DNA of 64,000 bases, from positions 1,127,443-1,191,442 of the forward strand of contig WELA01004268.1 in assembly GCA_009602735.1 (NCBI GenBank). Reading direction: 5' to 3'. Numbering within the stretch: position 1 is the stretch's first letter; every line of letters starts with the position of its first letter. Shown in pieces: positions 41,601 through 53,900 of this stretch. The translations under genes were made by a program, and so were the position numbers. Under the pieces are notes generated by a model. The model did not search any database and was not told the DNA's origin. It worked only from the letters and a program-made list of their open reading frames with translations. This stretch comes from Mesotaenium endlicherianum. Taxonomy: Eukaryota; Streptophyta; Zygnematophyceae; Zygnematales; Mesotaeniaceae.

Positions 41601-44600
41601 GCCTGCAACCTGATCCGCCCAGGTAGGCCAGTGCTTCTGACAACACGCACCGCTCCTTGCTCCCAGCAGCTCCCAGCAGCAGCTGGCCCCAGAAGCTGTG
41701 TACGAGTTGCGCGTTTACACCATTACAATTGAGTACTTAGAGTCTGAGGAAGCTGGTGGACAACAGGCGAGCATGCATGACCTCGTCAATGTGGCATTGG
41801 AAGTGCCTCAGTTTGCGGGTTGCTGTCAGCTGCCCAGCCCTGTGGGTGTCTTCTCCAGCAGCTGTTATCCTGGAAAGCCCCCCACGGGCCCAAAGTGACG
41901 GTGACAGAGCATGTCCCGGGTGGTGAACTGGGTTGGGCTGGCTGCGTGGCTCCGTGGGTGGGCGGGTGCAGAGCCGGAGGGCGTGCTGCTGGAGGTGGTG
42001 GGCACAGATTCCCGGGAGGTGGGCGCAAGCCTGGAGGCCGTGCTCAGCGGCCTCCGCTCCGCTGCTGACTCTCCCGCCACGGCACGTGTGCTCCTCCTCC
42101 TCTTCCTCCTCCCCTGCTGCTGCTGCTGCTGTTGCTCCTGCTGCCTCTTGCTTGCACGAGCGCGTTACTAACACTGGTCTTGATGATTAAATATCTTAAT
42201 GTGCGCGAGGGAGGGACTACAAGCTGCCTCCTTGCGTAGGCAGGAGAATATTGCAGGCAACAACTGTGGAGCATGCGTGCCTGCATGCGTACATGCATGA
42301 AGCAGACACACACGCCTTTGCTCTTCTCTGCCTCTCAAGATAGCGAGGCTGTGGGTTCAGGAGTGGACCACCGCATAAAGATTACTCTGCATATAGACGG
42401 CACCTGAAAGCTGCTGCTGCTGCAGTCGGGTGCCCCTCCTGCACCCTCTGCAGGAGGCGTCGGCAGTTCAGTGTGGCGGTTCAGTGCAATTGACGCGTGC
42501 CACGCGTGCATGGCAGCATGCAGGACGCGGCAGTGGTGTTTGACGGCTACACGCTAGCGGCGGCACTGCGCGACCACCGGGACACCTTCAGCGCCCTGGC
42601 GCTGCTGGCCAAGACGGCCATCTGCTGCCGCGCTACCCCCTCTCAAAAGGCCGAGGTAGGTCTAGCTGTATGCTTGCAGGTGCCTCTCCGTCAACGCTCT
42701 CTTGCGCGCCACTTGGGCATGAAAATGCTTGTGTGCATGGCATCATTTTTCTTGTCTTGCTGTGAATGTACTTTTCTTGGTGTGAACATCTGAGCACGGC
42801 CAAGCATGCCAGTGAATTTGTGTGAAGAGCGCATAAAGAGACGTGGTTTCAGGATAGTGCCGTCTTCGACTGCACGTGCTTGCCCACTCCGTGAGAGGCC
42901 AGGTCTCACCTCTCTGGGAAGTTTGTAGAGCTGAGGCCCTGCCTGTCGCCACCGGCAGCGCAACTGACGCAAAAGGACACCCCTCTTGTCCCTTCAGCAT
43001 GTAGGTGCTGCACAACCCTTCTCTGGATGGGATGGGATGGTACAACGACGGGACAGTAAGCAGGCAGATTACATGTCGGCGGGGGGTGGCTTGTGAATGT
43101 GCGCGCGGGGGGNNNNNNNNNNNNNNNNNNNNNNNNNNNNNNNNNNNNNNNNNNNNNNNNNNNNNNNNNNGGGGGAGGAAGGGCAGCTCGTGGCGCTGGT
43201 GGCGGGGGGCGAGTACCGCACGCTGGCCATCGGTGACGGCGGCAACGACGTGCGCATGATCCAGATGGCGCACGTGGGCGTGGGCATAAGCGGTCGCGAG
43301 GGCCTGCAGGCAGCGCGTGCTGCTGACTTCAGCTTTGCCAGTGCGTTGCCGTAGCAGTGCCCCCCTGCCTCCCATTTGCCTCGCTGTGCCTCGCTTGCAG
43401 CCCCAGTACAGCTGGGACACCCTTCCCAGTCAATTATGCACTTATGAGGCGCTGTTGCTGCTGCCTTCTCAACCTCCGCTGTTTCAGGGCCTGAGACTAA
43501 TTGAGCTGTTAGCCCTTTCTCTCCTCAGATGCTAGCTGTCCAGTTGGCTGTCAGACAGGCAGACGTGCAGGCGTTTCCTCAGCAGCCTATGATGGGTAAA
43601 ATAATGATGTATCAAATCGAGAGCTAAGACTCCATTCAATACGGCTCTAAGGTCCCGTTCACATTGCCATGCCGTGCCATGTGCGGCATGCTGTTCCTGC
43701 TCCTGCCCCTGCTGCTGCTGACAAGAGGGGGCCGGGGGCGGGGCGGGGCGGGGGTGCGTGGGGTGGAGCAGAGTTCCGCTTTTTGAAGAGGCTCATCATG
43801 GTGCACGGGCGCTACTCGTACGTGCGCACGTCCTTCATCGCGCAGTACTCCCTGTACAAGTCGCTGCTGCTGGCCTTCACCCAGATCTTGTGAGCCCCTC
43901 CCCCTCCTCCTCCTCCTCCTCCTTGCCTCCCTCCCAATCGGGCTTGCTCCCTCATCCTACCCTGCCTTACCCCAACCTTCCAGAACTTTAGGTGCCAATC
44001 TATATTGCGCACATATATAGCCCTCAGCGCTGTCCGTGCAAAAGAGAAGCAGGCTGAATTGGAAGCTTGCGTGCGTGCGTGCGCGCGCGCGCGCGCATGT
44101 CTTTGTCTCTCTGCCTTTGTGAGCGTGTGCAGCTATAGCCTGTGGTCGGGCATCTCGGGCACCAGCCTGTCCAATACGTTCAGCCTGATGGCGTACAACG
44201 TGGCGTACACCAGCCTGCCCGCATTCTTCTACGTGCTGGACAAGGACGTGGGCGAGGCCACCTCCATGGCCTACCCGCACATCCTCCGCCCCTGCCAGAC
44301 TGGCGAGTATGCTCCTTCCTCTTCCTATTTCTCTTCCTCTTGCTTTTCTGAGCCGAGCGCCTCTTCACTGCGCAGCCCAGCCATGAACACGCAGCACATG
44401 TTCTCTGTTGGGGGGGGGCACTTCGGGGCTGAGCGTATTGCTTGTGCAATCATGCCCCTATACCTGCGCCCATGCCCCCTCTCCAATGTGGCTGGAAGAT
44501 ACACTGCACGGACCTGCGCAGGTCGCAGCGGGAGGACCCCCGAGGCAGCGTGTGGGTTCCGGCTGCTAGTGGGATTATGGCAGGCGCCTGTGGCACCCTA

Positions 44601-46593
44601 GTCGTGCTATTGGATTCTCAGTTGCTTGCTTGAAAGGTGGTGTTGTGCAGGCTTCTCAACCCCGGCACTTGCGCCGGCTGGTTTGGCCGCTCCCTGTTCC
44701 ATGTAAGAAGGCCACCCAGTTCTGCCCTTTTGAAGCTTCTTCATGTAGTCCGACTTGAGCAACCTGCGCAGCGCGCCAGCTGGGCCTGTAATGCTTGGCG
44801 TCTCATCAATCTGTCGCATGCACAGAGAAAAACATTCATATGTGCAGCCTTTACGGCGTGTCCAGAGCAGGCTCGAGCACAGGCTGAGGGAGAGCTCTTG
44901 CAGCGCAGCTGTGGCCGTTGCGTGATTGCAGGTGGAAGGAAATTGGTGCGGGGTGGGATTGGGTATTGTAAAATCCGTCTCGTGCCGCGTGTGAGCAGGG
45001 CATGGTGGTATACACGGTCGCCCTGGGCGTGTGCGGGCCCGGCAACTGGTGCGAATTTGAGCAGATGTCCCTCATTGTGACGTCGGGCCTCGTGTGGCTC
45101 ACCACCCTCTCGGTCGCCCTGGCCACGCAGTAAGCGCCTGCACTCCAGCCAGCATCTCTGCGCATGGGCAATCCCCTCTCCAAGGAAGCGCTCTGCTCTC
45201 TGCATGGAGCCATGGGTGCCTCAGTCACCGTGCGCGTGCATGGAGGAGGCTCCGGCCCATTCAAGAGCTGACAGGCTGCATGCAAGGATTTACCCCTGCC
45301 TGGTCTGTCGCGGGGGTGCAGGTCTGACTTGATTCAATTCGCATTGCTGACTGACTTATGGTTCACGGTGGAAATGTTGCAATCTTTAAAGTGCTGGTGC
45401 AATTCTTGCTCGCTCTGGTTCCCCGATGTGGTTGTGCTACAGGCTGGAGCAACTGGCATTGCTCGGAACCCGGAGAGTGGGGAAGCAGGCATGAAAGCTC
45501 TACGTGTCTCGCTTTGCTTGTGTCTGAATGTGCAGCTCCTTCACGGTGTACCAGCATATCGCCATTTGGGGCACGCTGGTCTTCTTCTACCTGGTCAACC
45601 TCATTGTCAGCGCAATTCTTGGGGGAGGGATGTACGGCATCATGCCGCGGCTTGTGACGAACCCCTCCTATTGGTTGGCAATGCTGGTGAGCTTCGGTGT
45701 TCTCTGCTGGCTACGCCACGTAGCTGTATCCTGGCACCTCTTATATGAGCATGTGAGTAGGGCACGAAAGACACTGTCGTTGCTTGTCGACGAGCGCAAG
45801 TGTGCTCAGCAGAGCCTCTGCTTTCTTGCGGTGGTGGCTTACTGGGACACGTTTACCTTTGTGCATGAGAGAGCTCGTGTGCTCCTTTCTTCGAGGCACA
45901 TCTCTGGACTGGCTGACTTGCTGTGGACTCTATATTCAGACTTTCTAAGTGTCTGCAAGCTGGAGTTTTCTGTGGTATTTCTGGCATTCCACTGTGTGAT
46001 ATCCGTGTGCCGATTGAGGTCGTGCATAGCTGTATTGTATGATTCCAAAAAAAACTGCGAGGAAACGGATAGGAACGATGGAATCTGCTCGTACATAATT
46101 GAGGGCTATTCCCGAAGGCCCTCCACAATAAGCTCCGTGACCTTATGATTTCGTCTCCGTGTTGTCTGTCGTGCTGCAGCTTGTGGTAGTTGCAGGTATG
46201 GGTCCAGTACTCGTTCTCAGGTTTTACCATTCCTATTATCGTCCCAGTGACATGAATTTATATCAGCGGTTGGACGTCGAATTCAGCAACTCTCATGCAT
46301 TACTACCAGAAAGCTTGAGCCCCAGTGGCATTGGGGAGTCATCCTCACGCGTCGTCATTGCTGAGAGCGATTTAGTACCCAACTCACAGCAACCTATTGT
46401 CGTGGATAGTAGAGAAGAGATGTTTGAACCTCTGCTTATTTCTCCCAGAATTTCTCCCCGCAAATCCCCTCGAAAAACCCCAGGTTGGGGCTTTGGTCAG
46501 AGCTCCTCAGATACTCGGCCAAGGATTGTTGAGGACGTGCAGGACAGAACAGTGGGCACATTGCCAACACCTTCAAGGAGTAAGAACCACTAA
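35642..46593 (+). CDS. ALA2: P4-type phospholipid flippase, ALA2-like, 1144 aa, 24 exons
   Basis: Exons: 35642-35805, 36103-36316, 36513-36629, 36842-36934, 37068-37242, 37722-37888, 38218-38322, 38684-38781, 39023-39165, 39283-39379, 39667-39776, 40166-40330, 40653-40807, 41112-41192, 41502-41622, 41972-42085, 42534-42655, 43187-43340, 43772-43889, 44133-44306, 44651-44702, 44999-45129, 45536-45686, 46180-46593. The protein follows plant ALA2 (about 1107 aa) end to end. Key sites are [13 protein letters not shown] after M1, actuator DGET (170-173), the M4 motif PISLKV, phosphorylated Asp394 in [22 protein letters not shown] (537-540), MLTGDK (647-652) and GDGGNDVRM (763 on). P4-ATPases move phospholipids to the cytosolic leaflet; plant ALA2 works with an ALIS beta subunit in late Golgi/prevacuolar membranes. 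The ATG at 35654 is an alternative start; an in-frame stop lies just upstream (35630). All catalytic residues are present, so it is probably active. The exon 16/17 junction is the least certain: a 42525 start would need a GC donor. Confidence 0.95.
38805..38828. repeat. (TACA)n microsatellite in flippase intron 8
   Basis: Six near-perfect TACA units in the intron just after 38781. Confidence 0.85.
39938..40050. repeat. Purine-rich low-complexity tract in flippase intron 11
   Basis: A G/A-rich stretch ending in four GGAGGGA-like units (about 40018-40048). On the opposite strand it is polypyrimidine. It gives rise to spurious frames on both strands. Confidence 0.75.
43113..43170. other. Assembly gap (58 N) in flippase intron 17
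   Basis: It lies in a G-rich intron, 16 bases before exon 18. Coding sequence is not affected. Confidence 0.95.
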
Positions 46594-47971
46594 ATTGTAT
46601 AGACTCACCATGCATATGTTACTCGTGCCTGCTGACTTCATTGTCTTTGGCTATGATTGTTCACCTAACTTATTTAGGTAATGTACCATCTTCAGAGTAT
46701 GCCGGTTCACAGTGAGATATTCTTTGCCCCTGATCTTGTGCTTTCAATACCTCATTTGTTTGCAATACTGTCTAGCTGGAGGAGACAGTGACCTTCATAC
46801 ATTGGCCACGATGTGATGTTGTCGAGGAGTATTTTGTGTTCTTGTCTTCGGTGTTAATCATGAAATACTACTGTTTTGTTGATTGAACATTTGTAAACTG
46901 GGCAGCATTTAGGGCCTCTTTACAGTGGCCAAAGCAATAAGATTGATCAGTGCCCATTGCGAGATTGGAAAACGAAGTGATCATAGACGACTACATTACT
47001 ACTACGTTCAATCAAAAAGTATCCAACAGAGTCTGGTTACGATGGCTTTCAATCAGAAGTATCATTCGGATATGACAACAAATGACGTGATCTTGACATC
47101 AATTGTGACCTGAAGATGCCCGAGGACGCACAAGGTCGAGTTGTTCGAGGGTTCGATTACACTCGGTGATTTCAAGTCTTCTCGAGAGCAGACTTGAAAA
47201 GTCGTGCTCAATTGATTGAACCTACTGTTCAGTTTGTATTTTTTTCCTAGTATTTCAATGAAAATTATGGAGCGCCAAAGAACCGCTGTAGTCACTCTTA
47301 TTTTCACGTTCAATCGGCCAATGTACTTTCTACTACGTCGCACGTTCTACTCAATTTCATTGAGCTCGTTTTGGCCACCGTAAAGAGGCTCTTACATCAG
47401 GTGACCTTCCGCTATTAGGGTACTTTTTAGATCATTCAATAATATATCCTGACTGACAATGAAGCAAACATGGTAACTAAATGTCCAATATGGAATAGTG
47501 CTCACATTCAGCTTATGTCCTGAATACGGGTGCCCAGTCAATCTTGGGCATGCAGACAGAGTATGAAGTAGGTGCATGATATCGAAGACTTTCAAAAACA
47601 TGACACGCCTTTATTAATTAGTCCCCTCGGCGGAGAAGAAGCTATTTGAACTATTATTTTCCTTCTCCAATAGGTGCAATCACAAAGTTGTAATATTGTA
47701 GCCGCTTCCCACAAGAGGTCCTCATGGCTATTACATCCCTGTCAAGAGTTCTTGGTCACCAGCACTCTCGTAGCAGCAGTTTCTACAGATAGGTTTTGCA
47801 AAGTAGAAATGCCAGGCCAAACTCTCGCCTCTTCTACCAGCCTGTTGACGAACACACAATGCAGCAGATGCACTGCAAGAATGGCCACCAACCGCGGGAG
47901 CACAGCCAGATGACAGCACTTCTGACTCTGCGAGAGACGCCAAGAAAGGAGATGGTTGAGTAGGGACTAGA
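46594..47971. other. Convergent intergenic region
   Basis: 1.4 kb of AT-rich DNA between two genes that point at each other, so it holds both 3' ends. No ORF of quality, repeat or RNA gene was seen. Its AT content contrasts with the GC-rich exons on both sides. Confidence 0.5.
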
Positions 47972-50900
47972 CTACGAATGGAAATCGTCAACAGCCGCTT
48001 CTAAATACTCGTCAATGTGCACCAGGCACGACAAGTGGTCAGTGCGCATCCTGACCAAAGTGGACCACTCGGAGACCTGCAAGCTCATAAGCAGGTGAAA
48101 GCGAGGGGGCAGGAATATCAGCACGCCCATGCTGCCCAGGGCACCTTCAGAGGGGTCTTCAAAAGAGAGCTGGGCGGCTGCTGCCTCAGAGAACTCCAGG
48201 TCCTCAAGGTCCTTCTGACGGCCACCACCCTCGCTATCACTCTCACTCTCACTCCGACTCCCGCTCTCCGGGCCCTCCACGCCCGGTTCATGCCATCGAA
48301 TGCACAGAGGCTCGCCGCCCGCCCCCGGCCGAGCACCTTCCCCATGGCCGATGTCTCCACCCTCGAGACCGTGCTGCTCTTTGTCTTCCCCGGCCACGGC
48401 ATGGGCCAGCCGGGCCGCAGCCGCCACCAGCTTCCGCAGCCTCTTTCCACAGACCAAGACCACAAACGACGCCAAGTGCTCCTCAACCATCTCAACAAGC
48501 CGAGCCGCCGAAATGTCAATCAGTTTGACCGACTCTGCGCATTGCCCTCGACGCTCTAAGAAGCCGCTCGCCTGGCCATTGTCTGTTGTTCCTCCGGACG
48601 CCTCCGCCAGGGCAGCCCACAACGCGTCGCTACTTGGGCCCCCAAGGAGCTCCCAAAGGGAACGAAATAGCTCAAGCCTGGAGAAAGTGGCCTTGACTCC
48701 TCCAAGCGCTCCGTTACCTTCATGTTCGTCGCAATCTCGGCAGGGTGCCTCCAGAGCCGTGCCTTGCCTTGGCGCATGTGAGGCTGAGGCTGAGGCTGGA
48801 GCTGAGGCTGGAGTTGGGGGCCACGGTATGCATGGCTGAGCAAAGAGGTCCTCTATGCCCACAGGCACGCTGCGCAGCTGCCCCTCTCGAGTCTGCCCCG
48901 CGTCGTCGGTGAACACGACAGACACACTCAATAGTGCAGGTTCGGGTTGCTTGGGCGTCAGCTCAATGGAGACGAGCGTTTCTCCATAGCCACCTCCCCC
49001 CTCCTCCCCGCTGCTATCGTCCTCTTCCCCTGCATCATGGAGAACTATTGCAGCGCCCTCGTGTGCTCTACTCTCAACTTTGCCCGTGGCCCCCTTGCTC
49101 TGCGCCAAACGGCTGTAATTGTCCACACGACTCCTGGCACCAGTCTCGTCGTACGCATGGCTGATGCTGGGTGTGCTCTCCACCAGGGAGAGACCTGCCT
49201 GAGCGAACTCTGGCAACCCATCCTTGTGCCTTTCGTGCCATCTCTCAACACCCAAGTCCTCGGAGCCCGCATATCCCTTTCTCAGCCTACCCTGGGGTTC
49301 GGCATCGAGTTCGCTGCTTCGAGCTCGTCTGGGCTCGTGATTTTCCCCGCCAGCTGGCACGTTCTCGTGGCCCAGAGCAGCCTCCTGCTGATGCCGATCT
49401 ATCTCACGCGTGCCAGGAGCTGCCCCAGGCGTGTTCACCCCATTCATTGGGGCTTCCCCGCTCCGAGTTGCACGCCTAGAGTCCGTGTCCTCCTGATGCC
49501 AGGAAACCGGCGATCTCCAATGGGGTGTGCCGTCAAGCATGCGCACATCGCCTCCTCCCGAGGACGCGCGCGGGCTCCCACCCAGCTGCACCGGGCCCCT
49601 GCCCTCTTGCAGAAGAAAAGGCACATGCACGTCCGGAATGGGCGCATAATGCGCAGCGTTGGTCTGGAAGCTCAGCACTGCCGCGTACACGGCGGCCACG
49701 TCAGCATATGGCTCCGCAACACCCGGGCCGTCCTCTCCAGCTGCGCCACTTGGGCCTCGTTCCAGCCGCTTGGCCTGTCGTCGGTGCTCCTCCTCCTCCT
49801 CCTCCTCTTCCTGCTGCTGCTGCTGCAGCTGATTGTTGTGGTCCGACGTGAGCTGGAGGCGACACTTGACGTGTGCCGTGAAGGGCGCGGCCCTCTTCAT
49901 GTCTAGCAAGGCAGAGAAATAGGAGAGCAGTAGCGGCACCCACATGTCTTGCTGCTGCTGCTGCCCTGGAGCCTCCAGGCAGTTGTCTCCACCCGCTGCA
50001 TTACCGGCCTTGCTGGCAGCACCAGAGGCAGTAGAAGGTGAGGCGTAGCCCTCTGCAGATCCCCCCAGCTGTCCTGTCCTATGCCCACCAGGCTGCTCAT
50101 CTGCTAAATGCTGCTCCGCATTTAAGACACCCTTGTGAACATCACCATAATTACCGTCACCATCAGCAGCAGCTGCAGCAGCAGCAGCAGCAGATTTTGC
50201 ATGTAGGGAGGAAGCAAGAGCTGCGGTGCTGGCAGCGTCAGTGACAGCGTCGCCCCTGCTACTACTGCTGCTGCTCTGCTGCTGTTGCTGATGCTGACGC
50301 TGCTCCTGCCCACCTACCCCGTCGGAGAGCTGCGCGAGAGCCATCTTTGCCTCCTCCTCCTCCTCATCCTCCTCCTGCTGCTCCTCCTTCGCCTCCTCTT
50401 CACCTTCGTCTGCCTCCCACGGCAGCAGAGCAAGCTGCCACGAGTCCTGCACCATGGGGGGGTTCAGCCGCGCAAGCACGAGGTAGTTGCTGACAGGTGT
50501 CTCCGGCTCGGTCAACGGCAGGTGCGGAGGGGGCGAGGGGCTGAAGAGGGAGGGGATGCGTGCGAGCGACGTGTCAGCGGCGGCTGCATCCTCTGCGTGC
50601 GCCAGGATGCTGCGGATCCTGCTTCCCGGCAGCGTCGTCAGCAGCTCCAGGTAGAACCTGCGCTTTGCCACCATCATCACCAAGCACCATGGTGGCCCCA
50701 GCAAGCCCAAAAAAGAGAGTCGTAAACACCAGTTACGGCCACCCAGCAGGCTCTCGAGATACGCAGGGGGCCCTGGCCTAGCCCGGCTCAATGTGCAATC
50801 AAGCTCCCCAAGTAAGTGTGAGGGCCTTGCAGAGACGAGCAAATGCACGGGTCTCCGTGCAGCCCACCCAGTGCAAAGGGGCCGGGCCGGCACACGAGGC

Positions 50901-53900
50901 AGAGGTAGAGGCCTGGGAGATAAAGCACTCACTGGGCAGCGTCGGAGACCTCCAGGTCGGGGTAGAGCTCCGCCAGGAAACCCAGCACGCGGCACAGCGC
51001 CTCGAAGCCCCGGGAGCTGCGGTGGCTCTCCATCACCGTCCTGCTCAGTGCTCCCTCCACGCCCCAGCTTGCCGCAGGGTCAGGGCCAGCAGCACCCCGC
51101 CGCAGGAGGCCAAGCCCCTGCAGAGCCTGCCTGGCTCCCTCCCTCCTGCGGGCCTAGCGGCCCTGCCCCGCCTCAGGGACACACACATACATGCACCGCC
51201 TCCGCTTGCCTGCTGGGGCATGGCAATTGACGGCAGACAAAGGTTTCTGCATCAGCAGCTGCAGCTTGAGCACAGGCGCTTCTTCACTGAGAGGGGGAGA
51301 TGCCGACAGCTGGCAATAAGGCGGACACAGGCTCAGCTGGGGCACAGGGTTGTACCTGCAGATGCTGAGAACCTGGGAGCCCCGGAGCCAGAGCAGGGGT
51401 GTTGGCGCTGGCGCTCCGCCGGAGGCCGTAGCCCTCCAGCGAATGTAGGCCCCAACAAGGTCCAGCACATCCCCTGGGGGGATGGCGGGGTTCTCCGCCA
51501 GCCTGGCCAGCAGCGGGAAGTGGGCGGGCAGCGCCGCGGAGGGCTGCAGGCGGGGGAGCGCGGCCGCGTGGAAGGCCCGCAGGAGGGCCTGCCCCAGGTG
51601 CGCGTGCGGGCGGCAGCTCAGGAGGCGCTCCACCAGGCGCAGCAGCAGGTGCACCAGCTTGGGGAGTTCCACGGCGATGGCCACCAGCGCCCCCATCAGC
51701 AGCGACTCGTGCGGGGGATTGAGGGGGCTCAAGGAGGGAAGCGCAGTGGGCCCTGAGGGATCGGACAGGCTGTGGGCCTGAGGGAGGGGTAGGGGGGGGA
51801 GTGCGACTGTCAAGTGCTGGTGCAGCACTCGGAAGGCCAGGAGGCTCTCGGACGAGCCAGGTGGCAGATGCCGGAAGCCCGAAACGGCCGCCAGGCTGTC
51901 GTCCAGCAACCTGGCAAAGGGAGCGCCGCCACCTGCCCCGACTTCGCGCCCTGCCTCGCCTCGTCCGGCTCTCTGGGAGGCTGCCACATGGGCCAGCGCC
52001 TCCATCTTGACGGCCTTGAGTGAGAGGGGGTCAAAGAGCGACGGGTACAGCCTGGCTGCCAGCTGTCCCGCCTCGCCCTTCCTGCTTTCGGCAGAGCCAT
52101 CGGCGGCGGCGGCAGCGGAGACGCACTCGAGCGCGCCGCAGCCCATGAGCCAGTGCACCGCCAGCTCTTGAAAGACGGTGGGCTGACACGTGTCCTGCGG
52201 GAGAAGGAGCAGGAGGTTGAGAAGAGCCACCTGGTCGGATGGCTTTGCGACTGCATGCGCCACGTCGCCGTGCATCAGCAGCGCTGCATGCCCTCCATCA
52301 CAGCCCACACAAGTGCACCCGCCTTCAGCCTAATCGAATTTTGTGACTGACTGACAACAACAAGGCGTCGAAATTCACAGGCACTCTCTTTCCAGCACCA
52401 GAACACAAAGCATGAACAATCATATACAAGTATCTGGACGTGTGTACGTGTGTGTGCCCAGTGCGCGCACGCATATTGAACATCAGCTGCACAAGGAATA
52501 TAGTACCTTGTAACAAAAACACCCACACAAGCACGTGTACACAAAAGTGGCGTCACGCTCTACAGTGAGCAAGCGACACAAGCCAGGAATTACCGAGCAC
52601 GATCTCACAGACTGGCGGGGACACACCAAGCACGAGAGCGCGAGAGCATGAGAGAGATGGAGGGAGCGATGGAGGGAGAGAGGGAGAGGAAGAGGGAGAA
52701 AGAGAGAGGGAGAGGGAGGAAGGGGGGTCACCAGCGTGGCACATGAGGGGGCTGTGCAGAAAGTCGGCAAAGTGGTGCCGCAGCTGCGCCACGGGGAGGC
52801 CCAGGCACGCGGCCGCCTGCACCAGCCCCGCCGCCGCTTCAATTGCGCCCGCGCTCGTGAGCAGGTGCACGCTCTCCACCACCACCAACACGGCATTCCT
52901 CAGCTCCATCAGCACTGCCGCCTCCCCCGCGTGGTTGGCGCATCCGGCGCTCCGCCACGCACACATCCAGACAAGCACACGGTCAGGCAGACATGTGGGC
53001 GAGCAAGGGGGAGACTTGTTGCATCAGTTGAGGCAGAGGCCTGGGGACAGTAAGCATGCCTTCCCCAGCTTCGCCACCACAGGAGCCATTGCCAGTCTCC
53101 CTACCTCCATCCCTCCCTCCCTCCCTATCCCCCCTCGCCCGCTCTCAAAGAAGCTCCACGTGACTGGCGGCCCCCAGCGCGAACAACGGGCGCAGCAAGT
53201 ACAAGTGACACCCAGCATTCCAAGATGCACGCACGCCCTTTCTTTCCACAGGCGGCTGCGGCCTGTTCCTCCAACCACGGGCTCTTGTGTGTGCGTTCTG
53301 ATGGAAGGGGACCTCCAGCTGGCAACAAAGCACAGTCTCCTGCAACGCCTCATTGGGTCCGAAATAGCGGGAGACGAAAAGTGCAAGCAGGAGGTGGTCG
53401 AGTACCGGGAGGAGTGAGCTCCTGGCGGGCCATTGTGCTCCAGGCGTCTCTGCCCTCTGGGTGGCCCCCCTGCTGCCAGTAGGAGGGCAGACTGAAGGGC
53501 GCCAGCGGCTGTGACGTGGACAGGAGGGACGGCGTTGGCGCGCTCGCAGAGGGGTAGGAGGAGGAAGAGGGGGACGCTCTTTTCAACTGCACCCTGCCCC
53601 GTACCGGAGCAGCTGGCTGAGGGGGCACGGGGGAGGGATGGGAGACGAGGGGAGGAGAGGCGGAGGGAGGGCAAGGGGAGGGCGACGGGGAGGGAGAAGG
53701 TGAGGGAGAGGGCAGGGAGGAGAGCGAGAGGGAGGGTGAAGAGGAAGGCGACGGCGAGCGGGGGCTGGCGAACAAATACGCCGGAGGCGGTGGCGTGGCG
53801 GCGGGGCTGGAGGATGAGGAGGGGCTGGCGGCGTGAGGGGCAACGACCATGTAGCACGCCACGTTCTGCATGCATGCGCGCACGCACCAGCAGCAGACAT

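Noticed and set aside
48017-49906. Plus-strand frames of 180-319 codons
   Set aside because: Antisense to AP5B1 exon 8, which has conserved AP-5 motifs to its last residues.
50660-50995. Start of the long minus frame with MPRAGFPGGALPRPGG
   Set aside because: Intron and out-of-frame exon 7 sequence read through. The true frame enters exon 8 at 50657 after exon 7 (51040-50933).
50791-51756. 321-codon plus-strand frame
   Set aside because: Antisense shadow of AP5B1 exons 6 and 7.
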